Assembly (NCBI GenBank): GCA_001574975.1
Contig: KQ965831.1
Span: 50,841-70,012, forward strand
Source: Gonapodya prolifera JEL478
Lineage: Eukaryota > Monoblepharomycota > Monoblepharidomycetes > Monoblepharidales > Gonapodyaceae
Direction: 5' to 3'
DNA: 19,172 bases
Below are positions 8,169-16,488 of the stretch, piece after piece (positions within the stretch are counted from its first letter, which is position 1; every line of letters begins with the position of its first letter). Position numbers and translations under genes: made by a program. The notes below the pieces were generated by a model. It did not search any database, had not been told where the DNA came from, and saw only the letters and a program-made list of their open reading frames with translations.

Positions 8169-9490
8169 TTGTGCTCCCCTCCTTTACCCTCCCTTCCTTG
8201 TTCCTCCTATCAAGCAACTTTGGCCAGACATTAAATGTTACAGTGTCCCAATCTAGCAATAGCTGCAAGCTCCTGGCAGAGTTCTTTGTCCTAGCCCTCA
8301 AGTACCTAGACCTGAGAGTACAAAGTGGTACCATCTCCTCAGGGTTACTAATGCAGTATGAAGATCCACTTGAACATAGCAACAGCATCATGAAAAGTAC
8401 AAAGTTGCTGTTGGAAAAGTGAAGGATAGGTTGGGGGCAGATTTATGAATGTGCAGACAAAGAGGACTGAAATGTCATCTACAGCTGCATTTGTCAAGCG
8501 ATTATGATGAATAGATATAGCCAGAGTATGTGAATTACTGGTTGAGTCCATTTGGAAAGATCTTGTGACAGCAGAGGCTGCTGCTTTATGAGCTGATATG
8601 TGTTGCAGACAAAGTTGTGAATAAATCCATGAGGAGCAGTCCAATTCAAGCGAAACTTTGAGGCAGCAATATTAAATAAATTGAGCACAGAATCGCGTTG
8701 AGAACGCTGTGCTTTTGCGTTTTAATCTGTGACACTGCTCCCGAGGTTGAACCTTGTCAATCAAGATTGTGGCGCACTGAACGATTCAAATGCAAATGCA
8801 GTGTGCGTCTCTAATAGATATAGTATTGAAGTATTTGTGGGCAAAAGTTTGAGTCCCAGTATAGCGCCTGCGTCTTGCAATCAGCTGAATACTGAGAATA
8901 CCAATCTGCTGACACTTCCGTAAATAACTCAACAAGAAGAAGTCCAATTAAAGCAAAAATTTGATGGTGCATAATCGATTGTAGTGTGCAGCGAGTGGTG
9001 GCATTCAAATTGCGATATGTGAATTTTTCTGCGTCGCTGATCCCGTTTTCAAAGAGAGATTACTGCTCACTGAGTGATTCAATTTGAAAAGCAACACGTT
9101 GCTTCAATAGATATTTTAATTGAACGCGTGTCTGCTGAAAGTCACGTCCCTGTCAAGCTTCTGAACCTTGCACTTGTGACGTTTTTTACACCCCCCACCC
9201 TCTTAATTACCACACCCACCCCTAGATCCATAATATTGAAGATAAACATTTTGTTTCAAAACTATATTAATTTCAGTAAAGAACAATGACATGATATCAC
9301 CCTTAATCTTATGACAACCCATAGCTCCAACCCCTTCTGGGCTCCACCCCACATTGCATTCCCCCTTCCCCTACTACTCCCTTGTGACTGCCCACTTGCA
9401 TTACCTCCCCCCCTCCCACTTGTAGATCCACGACCACATCAGTTTGCCCTGCATGTTTGTGTAAGGCGTGGTGTAGTGGAACTAACACTC
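8169..9490. other. Non-coding stretch with degenerate duplications
   Basis: No gene is supported. An open frame at about 8141-8422 (+) has no recognisable domain and starts inside the hAT terminus. From 9185 to 9430 the plus strand is C-rich (CACCCCCCACCC, ACCTCCCCCCCTCCC), perhaps low-complexity. Confidence 0.5.
8630..9135 (+). repeat. Degenerate direct duplication, period about 305 bp
   Basis: Two stretches match in the same order. AGTCCAATTCAAGCGAAACTT near 8639 resembles AGTCCAATTAAAGCAAAAATT near 8940. CACTGAACGATTCAAATGC near 8776, followed by TAATAGATATAGTATTGAA, resembles CACTGAGTGATTCAATTTG near 9069, followed by CAATAGATATTTTAATTGAA. The divergence is large, so the duplication is old. 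Confidence 0.4.
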
Positions 9491-9496
9491 GAAAGG

Positions 9497-9720
9497 GGTT
9501 AGTGAATACTACTTTAGCCTTGAGTCGGATGGGCCTAAAAGGTAGCCTCAGGCACCACTATTTATATATGTTCAGAGCCTCATCTAGCTAGACCAATACA
9601 CATCTATCTCACATACTACCATCTCTCTCTCCGTCTGATCCTCTCTAGTCCTGCGCTGCTACTTACCCTTTGGATAACCCTAGGAGGCTGATCGAGTATC
9701 AGTTCTGCCACAGTGGACGC
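9497..9720 (+). repeat. Possible LTR relic with TATA box and leader
   Basis: The stretch begins GTTAGTGAATACTAC, has a TATA-like TATTTATATATG near 9560, a pyrimidine-rich segment CATCTCTCTCTCCG near 9622 and GAGTATCAG near 9694, which resembles the TATCAG core of copia primer-binding regions. These are features of a copia LTR with its leader, but no partner LTR, target duplication or gag is visible. A tRNA-derived box A-like word (GTGGTGTAGTGGAACTAACA) just upstream is an alternative hint of a SINE. Low confidence. Confidence 0.25.
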
Positions 9721-9788
9721 TTTGGGTTAGGTTCTAGTCAAATAAAGACAGTAATAAGAGACCATGCAGTGAGTGTAGAAGTGAGAGT

Positions 9789-9935
9789 GTTACCCAACCT
9801 AGGAGAGCTATGCAAAACCTGTGTGCTGCAGGATTGCAATGATGTATGAGTATGTGAAACATGTGAGGGTCTCAGATAGTCTCAACTGCAGGACCGCAAT
9901 GCCAAACATGCAGTCTGGCCTGCAGGTGTGCTTAT
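9789..9935 (-). repeat. Highly diverged relative of the TGTCAC LTR family
   Basis: On the plus strand CCAACCTAGGAGAGCTATGC is followed by a CTGCAGGA(T/A)TGCAATG block and CTGCAGGACCGCAATGCC. It then continues into CCAAACATGCAG and CCTGCAGGTGTGC. This keeps the order and roughly the spacing of the minus-oriented LTR copies (ACAACCTAGGTGAGCTGC, CTGCAGGAACGTG, CTGCAGGAACGTGATGCC, CCTGCAGGTGTGC). The outer third is replaced by ACTATGGCCTACTATGGCTG-type short repeats. It is clearly older than the other copies. Confidence 0.5.
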
Positions 9936-10722
9936 ATATCACTACTATGGCCTACTATGGCTGACTGTGGTCTACTGTGGTCGCACTCGCCCACTGATGT
10001 CGCCACATGTGTGGCTGTCCCCCGCTGGGTGACAGAGAGAGTGTACTCACCTGGGTTGGTCTTGTCTGCGCGCCAATGGGGGCCTTGCCTGGCTGCGGAG
10101 GTGGGAGGTCTGGCAAGGCGCACCATGGATTTAGGCTCTCAAACGTCTTCATGCAATTAAACAAAGCCAAATAAGAAAAGCCATGTCAAAGTAAACTAAT
10201 GAACTTACTTTTGTAGTTGCTCTTGTCCTCATCATCCTTGTCATCATCCCCACCCTTGCCCGCACCTCGGTTGCCCTCACCTTGGTTGTCTTCTTCTTGG
10301 TCACCTTCACCTTTGTCACCTTTGCCTTCATCCCCATTGTCAATTATATCCCTGTCAGATGGTGTCTCTTCATCAGTGATAGTGCCTGAAAAATGCAGAA
10401 GTTAGTGAGACCAATTAAGTAACAACAGTTGTGATGCATACCTGCTGATCCCCCTTCACCTCCTTCAACTTCTGCCTCAAGATCAAGGTGCTGAGCGCCT
10501 CCTGTCAATCAGAACACAAATAAAAACACAGAGTTGTGGTGGCTAACATGGAATCGTAAACTTATGTTGTGGGTGGGGGCCACGACCACAAAGAGAATTC
10601 TGCGAAGAGCCTCAGTGAGCAACAAAGGAGGCATGTTGCAAACTACACTCACAATTTTGACAACAGGACAGAAGTTGGACTTGCTCTGTAGAAAGAGTAT
10701 TTGTTAACATTAAAGGGCTAAA

Positions 10723-10954
10723 TGTCACACTGACATCCAATAACGTGGAGTATATAGTGTAGTATGAGTGTTGGGTATTAGCTGCTGTGCCACTACTGTG
10801 GCCGCTGGTTTAGATGTGCACACCTGCAGGACGTGCCCTAAGTTTGGCATCACGTTCCTGCAGGTGAGTTCTATGCACATTACGTCTTGCTATGTACATC
10901 TGATCATATATACACGATCCTGCAGTTTGTGCAGCTCACCTAGGTTGTGTAGCA
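10723..10954 (+). repeat. Solo LTR, TGTCAC family, with 5-bp duplication CTAAA
   Basis: This 232-bp unit starts TGTCACACTGACATCC and ends CTAGGTTGTGTAGCA. It is flanked by CTAAA at 10718-10722 and 10955-10959, the 5-bp duplication usual for LTR elements. It lacks about 8 bases (ACAGGCTC) found in other copies. A TATA-like TATATAG lies at about 10751. The insertion lies inside an intron of the methyltransferase-like gene; removing it and one duplication leaves an intron of about 62 nt with a pyrimidine-rich 3' end. Confidence 0.85.
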
Positions 10955-12679
10955 CTAAAATCAAAATCAAAACCCAAACTTACTAGCTGGTGGTACCACA
11001 ATAAGTGGATTCAGTGCCGTGGGAGAGGAGGGTATATTGGTGACCTTCTCGTCCAAGAGGTTACTGCTCTTTGCTGGTGGCAAGTCAATTGGGGCGCACC
11101 CGGTGGACATGGTGTAACATAGGAAGTCCTTGTCCTGAATAAATCTAGCAGTATGTGTTAAGAAATCAGAGACCATGGATATATGTAAAGTATATACTAT
11201 CACTCACCTTTCCAATGTCTTCCCTGTGTCATCCTGTGCCATATTATTGAGGTTAAGAAAGTGTTTCTTGAGGTTGGTCCAGAACTTGCACTCAAAGGCC
11301 CATACAGTGCACATGCACCCTAGGAGGGCGCATGCTGTTGCTGCACTGCCTGTTCCTATCCTTGGCAAGACAACTCCATTGCTAGGATTACTTACAAGGG
11401 TTATTAGTTCCATCCACAGTGCCAAGGGTACTTGCTGTGTCAAATCCAGGAGTTTCTTCTTGCCGTTCTTTGACTGAGACGGGACTATGTATTTCTGTGA
11501 AAAAGTCATGTATATATGAAGTGAGAATAGCAAATCGAGGGCTAATGAACAATAAAGAACTCACCACTACATCAACATTGGGAACTGTGCATGGCCCAAA
11601 CAGATTCAAGTTAACCCATGTGCAGCGCCAAGAAAAACCACTTAACCATTTGAGCGGCACTGGATATTTCAATGTAACAGCATAGTGGGTGACATCATTT
11701 GTGGCAACAAACAGTGTGCTGTTGTTGGAAAGGCTCCCTTTGGAGACAGGAGCAGACTGGAACGCAAAGTGGATGATGGCTGAGGTGGGAGCGCCAGCAG
11801 TCTGGTAGTTGGACTTCATAGCTCCAAATTCGGCCATGTCAATTTGCTGATAAACATTGTATCAGTAACGTGTGATGTACCAAAAACCAGACAACTTACC
11901 TCAATAAGTACCCCACCTTGCTTCAGAAATTTGTTGAGAGCAATTAGATGGAGACCATGCAGGTTTGCTTGTAATCTTAGTGCCAAAGACTTCAAGAATG
12001 TTAGTGGGTCAAAATCGAAGCAACCTACACACAAAACTTACCAGAGTCAATTTGTCCACGTTGTCAGGACTTGAGAAATCAATGACAAAAATGGATTGGG
12101 CCGCACCTTGATTTGTTGCAAAGGCTGTAAGAGCTGCCTCCAAGTGATCAGGTTTGTTGATATGGGTGATAGGGAGTGCAACGGGACTTCTGAGCTTGCA
12201 AGTCTGCCATTGTTTCTAAAGTACACATGTTAGATACAGGTAATATGAATGTACTGAGGAATTAAAACCTTTCACTTACCTTCTGTTTTTGGGTAGCCTC
12301 CGTCTCTTCTTTTGAGGATATAGAAGCACTTTGAGTGTTGTTGTCTTCCTTGCATTCAGCAGTCAGATCAAACTGCAGATATAGCCAATGAATGTTAGCA
12401 ATGTTCAAATTGGCACTCACTAGTTACCTGCAGTCTCGGGGTCAGCATCTGTGGCTGGCAAATTGGCAGACGCACAGGGATTGCTTGGTATTGTGCAATG
12501 TGGTTTGGGTGAAGGGGGGGCATCATGGGGCTGTATGGTGGTAGGTGATGCATTGCGTTAGCACTTTGCAATGGAATCTCTCCTTTCCCTTGCCACCTGT
12601 AGAACCTTTGCATGTGATTTCCAGCATGGTGGCCAACTCCACAAGTACTTCTGCACACATGTGTTATTTGGAGGACGTT

Positions 12680-12919
12680 TGCTACACAACCTAGGTGAGC
12701 TGCACGAGCCTGTAAACTGCAGGAACGTGTATATATGATCAGATGTACATAGCAAGACGTAATGTGCATAGAACTCACCTGCAGGAACGTGATGCCAAAC
12801 TTAGGGCATGTCCTGCAGGTGTGCACATCTAAACCAGCGGCCACAGTAGTGGCACAGCAGCTAATACCCGACACTCATACTACACTATATACTCCACGTT
12901 AGTGAATGTCAGTGTGACA
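12680..12919 (-). repeat. Solo LTR, TGTCAC family, in coding sequence
   Basis: This is a 240-bp minus-oriented copy running from TGCTACACAACC at 12680 to the outer end GTGTGACA at 12919. It separates two coding pieces of the methyltransferase-like gene (GNGV/Y before it, NVLQITHVCR after). The flanks ACGTT and GTAGA do not match, so the target duplication is lost or the copy arose by recombination. The LTR is open in the frame of the downstream exon and contains an in-frame ATG within MHITSCYV, so a transcript starting in the LTR could be translated into that exon. Confidence 0.8.
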
Positions 12920-13218
12920 GTAGACTCCATTTCCCAAGTGAATGAGAATAACAACGCTTGTTGGGAGGAAGCCAAGATTTGAGATGCCAGTCCTGCACAA
13001 ATTGGCAAGGAATAGGTTAGTCCCAAGTATGATGGAATTGGACAGCTGACCAAGCGCTTACATGAGTTCTTTGATGCCATTCTTGTAGTGCTCCCAAACT
13101 TGCTGGAACGTTCAGAGCAACTTGCCAGTTGCCAGGAAGACGGTATCATTTGATGAATTGTTTGCTACCATTGGAGTGATGATTGAAATCAATTTTGGAT
13201 ATTTAATGGAGGCGGAAT

Positions 13219-13790
13219 TGGGACCAAAAAACCTGCCACTCCATAATGGAGAGAGCCAGATCTCACCTACCAAGATCATCTACCAAACCAACTATTGTCC
13301 CCATTCCAGCCACTCTAAAGAATCCCCACTCCATTATGGAGCAGCCTCCACTTCAAATTGTATTTTCATGTAATTTAGAGTTTTTTTCCTGTTTTGACTA
13401 TGGGATCCAAAAGAGGGTCGCTCCATAAAAGAGCGGGCCCATTTTCACCCCCCAAACCAACTGTTATTGCCACTCTAAAATGCCCCTGCTCCACTATGGA
13501 GCAGCCCCAATTCTAGAAAACATTGTAATGTGCTTTAGAGTAGTCTTTCAGTTCATCAATGTAGGACCAAAAAGGTGGGCCCCTCTGTAACAGAGTGGGA
13601 CTGTTTCCACCTTCCAAGATCACCTCCCAAACCAACTGTTATCACCAGTCTAAAATACCCCGTGCTCCATTACGGAGTAGCCCCTATTTCAAAAAGAAAC
13701 TTAGTATACTTTAGAGTTGTTTTCTGTTGGTGGTTAGGGGACCAAAAAAGAGGCTGCTCCGTCATAGAGTGGCGTATTATCAAGCCTTCC
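13219..13790 (+). repeat. Tandem array of ~170-bp units with paired palindromes
   Basis: CCAAACCAACT recurs at 13283, 13452 and 13627, giving periods of 169 and 175. Each unit contains CTCTAAA, a palindrome like CTCCATTATGGAG, CTTTAGAGT, GGACCAAAAA and a second palindrome like GCTCCATAAAAGAGC. Palindromes fall at about 13238, 13331, 13420, 13489, 13582, 13662 and 13757, so about every 70-95 bases. About 3.3 units are present. The left edge overlaps the first visible exon of the methyltransferase-like gene (GGTCCC/TTTTTT on the minus strand). Confidence 0.8.
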
Positions 13791-13815
13791 GTGCCACCAT
13801 TGAACAAGGGTACAA

Positions 13816-15906
13816 ATGGATCCAGCCACTCTGATAGCAGCATTACCATCTCCAATCATTATGCCTGAATTCATCAATGGTCACGACCCTTCATTGCGCT
13901 TCAAGACCTGCCTGACCTCTATCAACAAGGATGTACTGTAGTCTGTGTGTTACAGTTATTGGGGAGGAAACAACAGCGTTGTTTGGGCCAGCTCCTCCAC
14001 TGCCTGCAAATGTTGATCTCAACAGCAACACGTATTACAGACTGAGGGCATATTTCATCAAACACTCCAAGATTGCTATGTATCTGCAGTTCAAGCATTT
14101 TCCAGCCTCTATTGCAAGAGATGGAATGTTATCTAAATGGAAAGACTTCAAACGCAAGGTGATTGGTGTTCCTTCCTGGATTGACATCCGTGTTGCTAAC
14201 TTTGTAGTCTGACTCCAGTGTACAAAGTACCACATTCTTGACAACAGGCTTGTCTACAGCTACAAAAGCAAAGGGGCTTACTTGTGCTCCACTCATTAGA
14301 TGAATTGAGTGTGTACCTTCTCTGATTGCATTTTCTAATGACCTAATGAATGAACTATCCCTTTTCTGCAGTTTCTTGAACTCTATAGCCACAAGCACCT
14401 GTCCTCTGAGCATGGCACACATCCAGGCGTTAGTTGTACCTGGGAAAGTGTTCCTCAAGCTTCTATGTTGGCACGCTATATCCTATCTTCCATTCCCTCA
14501 TATCTTGTTGCCTGCAGTGCATCACAATCCATGCTGCACCAAATCCTGTCCCCCTGCTTCCAATCATTACTACGCATCCCAGAGAGATTTACGTCTACAA
14601 CTTCACCAAGCTCAGCCGCCTTAACATGCTCCTTGCTGTTGCTCACTTCAGCAAAAAGTTTTGGGGCTCCCTTTATCTTCAACACACTGCAGAGAACGTG
14701 AAAATATTCATCAGGAACTTGTACACTGATAATGGGCCTCCTGAAAGGTATGTTTTTTCTGTATTTAGTTGCTACTCTTCTAACCAGGACTTTGAGTAGA
14801 TTTCTAAGTGGCAATGGCAAGGAATTTCAATCAAACATTGTCTTGGAAACACACAAGGAGTTTGGTGTGTGTTGCATCCATGGCAGGCCCTACCATCCCC
14901 AGAATCAAGGATCCATCAAGAGGGCTCAGCAAATGGTGAAGCCAAGGGTATGGCATGGAATGCGCACCAAAGGTCTGGACCCGAACCACTGCTCTCTCTC
15001 TCAAGGATTCAGATGATATTCTCCAGTCAGTCATCTCAACTTACAACCATGAGTGCCACTTGACAACCAAGTGCATACCCAACGTGCTATTCTATGGCAG
15101 GACCACTTCCGGCTTCAATGCACCACCTAGTGTTTGTGACCACTTTGTAGATCGCACTCTATCACAGGATGAGCACCAACAACTCATCACACCTCCTCAC
15201 AAATACATGGTTGCAGCAGGTGCAAAGGCGATTGCAAGGTAAGTACCTGTTTTGTAGCCTCCTATGTGGGCGCCCCTGACTTTGTTGTAGATCCTTGAAT
15301 CAGATGGCCCAACTCCCTCAGTACCTCAGCATGGGAGACAGAGTGTTTGTTTGAAAGGTGGTTTGGGGTCTCTGTAAACAGCCAGGACCAGTCTGGGCTC
15401 ATGCGGCAACAATTGTCAATGTCAACCATGGACAATACCTGTACCAGTTGCAATGGATTCACCAGGGCCCCAACTTGGGTGATGTACCTAGCACACAAGC
15501 ACAAGGTGGTTCCACAAGCAAAACCTCAGAGCCATCCCAGCAACAATATCCATGGAGGACATTGCTCTGGAAACACTCTCATTGCTTGGAGATGTAGAGG
15601 ACTTTGAAGTTGAAGCAATTCTAGGATTCAGAGGAGATGCTGGCCAGTTGACACAGTACCTGGTCAAGTGGACGGGATGACCACCTTCTGCGTCAACATG
15701 GGAACCAATGTATGTTCAATCACACTCTTATAAATTCATTATTCCTTTCTGACCATCCCTATGTGCTATGTAGAACAAATTGGAACTTTACTTTGGAGGA
15801 CATTGAAGGGCACATACCAGATCTATTGTTCTACACTGACACTGCAATCTCCACCCTGTTGAAAGCAACAAATTTGGCAGTCCTGGACCCCAAGGCCCCC
15901 GCCTAG
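13816..15906 (+). pseudogene. Spliced integrase plus chromodomain gene, decayed
   Basis: ATG 13816 opens MDPATLIAALPSPIIMPEFI. Introns at 14159-14207, 14748-14799, 15239-15290 and 15710-15773 keep the frame. Domains in order are: a degenerate zinc-binding region (HLSSEHGTHPG near 14400; PLLPIITTHPREIYVYNFTK near 14550), the RNase H-like integrase core (LAVAHFSKKFWGSLYL, NGPPER, LSGNGKEFQSN, HGRPYHPQNQGSIKRAQQ), NHECHLTTKCIPNVLFYGR, a C-terminal SH3-like part (MGDRVFV) and a chromodomain (EVEAILGFRG, QYLVKWTG, STWEP). The three catalytic acids expected in DHFSK, DNGKE and ERAN are replaced (VAHFSK, GNGKE, KRAQ). Stops are TGA 15352-15354 and TGA 15678-15680, with frameshifts near 13930 and 15600. 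The core is Ty3-like, but with introns and no reverse transcriptase, RNase H, protease or LTRs around it. It may be a captured integrase gene or a Ginger-like DNA element; I cannot decide. Confidence 0.75.
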
Positions 15907-16026
15907 TCCTCAAAAGGGTCAAAATTGCACCCGTTCATCCCCATTGCACCACCACTGCCACTGACCTCTAACCTGCGCATTGACTTTCAATCCCTCATGG
16001 CCACTTCCCTTCTCCACGTATTGTCT

Positions 16027-16165
16027 CAGTAGTGCTATGAGCAAGCGAGTTACTTGCTCATTTTTAGCAACTCATCACTTGCTTGTTCAGAAAAATTTGG
16101 AATCAACTCGTAACTAACTTGCACATTCTTTTTTTCAACTCGCAAGTTGACTAGTGTCACTCAAT
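16027..16165 (-). repeat. hAT 2 terminal and subterminal repeats
   Basis: Contains GCAAGCGAGTTACTTGCTCA, AACTCGTAACTAACTTGC and TTTTCAACTCGCAAGTTGAC. The last matches hAT 1 bases near 5497-5513 almost exactly, including the following TCACTC/ATTTTG-like sequence. This ties the stretch to the hAT family rather than to the neighbouring integrase gene. Confidence 0.65.
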
Positions 16166-16248
16166 TTGTATGAGTCAAATACAAACCGCGAATCAAACAC
16201 CAATTTCAATTCAAATGTTCGAGTAGGAAACTATCAATTACACAGTTT

Positions 16249-16488
16249 TACTACACAACCTAGGTGAGCTGCACAAGCCTGTAAACTGCAGGAACGTGTA
16301 TATGTTATCAAATATACATAGCAAGACGTAATGTGCATAGAACTCACCTGCAGGAACGTGATGCCAAACTTAGGGCACGTCCTGCAGGTGTGCACATCTA
16401 AACCCACGGCCACAGTAGTGGCACAGCAGCTAATACCCAACACTCATACTACACTATATACTCCACGTTAGTGAATGTCAGTGTGACA
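16249..16488 (-). repeat. Solo LTR, TGTCAC family, with 5-bp duplication AAACT
   Basis: This 240-bp minus-oriented copy is flanked by AGTTT at 16244-16248 and 16489-16493 (AAACT on its own strand). It begins TACTAC where most copies have TGCTAC, a likely point change at the terminal dinucleotide. It sits three bases before the original stop codon of hAT 2 and adds a new in-frame stop. Confidence 0.88.

Larger units (their letters stand above)
10139..13232 (-). pseudogene. Degenerate N6/N4 DNA methyltransferase-like spliced gene with acidic tail, split by two solo LTRs
   Basis: Reading the minus strand, exons are 13232-13062, 12992-12920, [LTR], 12679-12428, 12372-12280, 12215-12042, 11989-11900, 11846-11565, 11494-11208, 11144-10984, [intron with LTR], 10683-10653, 10599-10562, 10501-10442, 10385-10209 and 10146-10139. 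Frames agree across every junction. The order IFVIDFSSPDN (motif IV position, normally DPPY), ALNKFLKQGGVLIE, KKLLDLTQQVPLALWMELIT, SNPSNGVVLPRIGTGSAATA (motif I position, normally DPFxGxGTT) and FECK matches beta-class N6/N4 methyltransferases. An acidic Gly/Asp/Glu/Lys tail (KGDKGEGDQEEDNQGEG) follows. A Cys/His-rich patch, CRSTCGVGHHAGNH, precedes the domain. There is one in-frame TGA at 13112-13114. The two catalytic motifs are degenerate, so activity is doubtful even before the insertions. The 5' end is lost in the tandem array, and the last exon is tentative. Confidence 0.6.

Noticed and set aside
9463-9560. A tRNA gene or tRNA-derived SINE (box A-like GTGGTGTAGTGG).
   Set aside because: I cannot find a matching box B or fold a cloverleaf, and the stretch fits an LTR promoter at least as well.
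10149-10405. Two simple-repeat ORFs, one per strand, rich in Ser/Pro or Lys/Thr/Met.
   Set aside because: They are off-frame readings of the acidic GD/GE/K exon of the methyltransferase-like gene, which is bounded by good splice sites.
12395-12874. A 159-codon intact gene on the minus strand.
   Set aside because: It starts at a GTG inside the LTR and is the fusion of LTR sequence with one exon and part of the next intron.
10723-12919. A 2.2-kb DNA transposon with ~235-bp terminal inverted repeats carrying the methyltransferase-like gene as cargo.
   Set aside because: The two facing repeats look like inverted terminal repeats, but the left one has its own perfect 5-bp duplication (CTAAA) and lies inside an intron whose gene continues outside it. 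Single copies also insert alone at 16249 and 17731. They are independent solo LTRs.
14129-14458. A 109-codon minus-strand frame.
   Set aside because: It lies antisense to the integrase gene exons and introns, with no recognisable domain.
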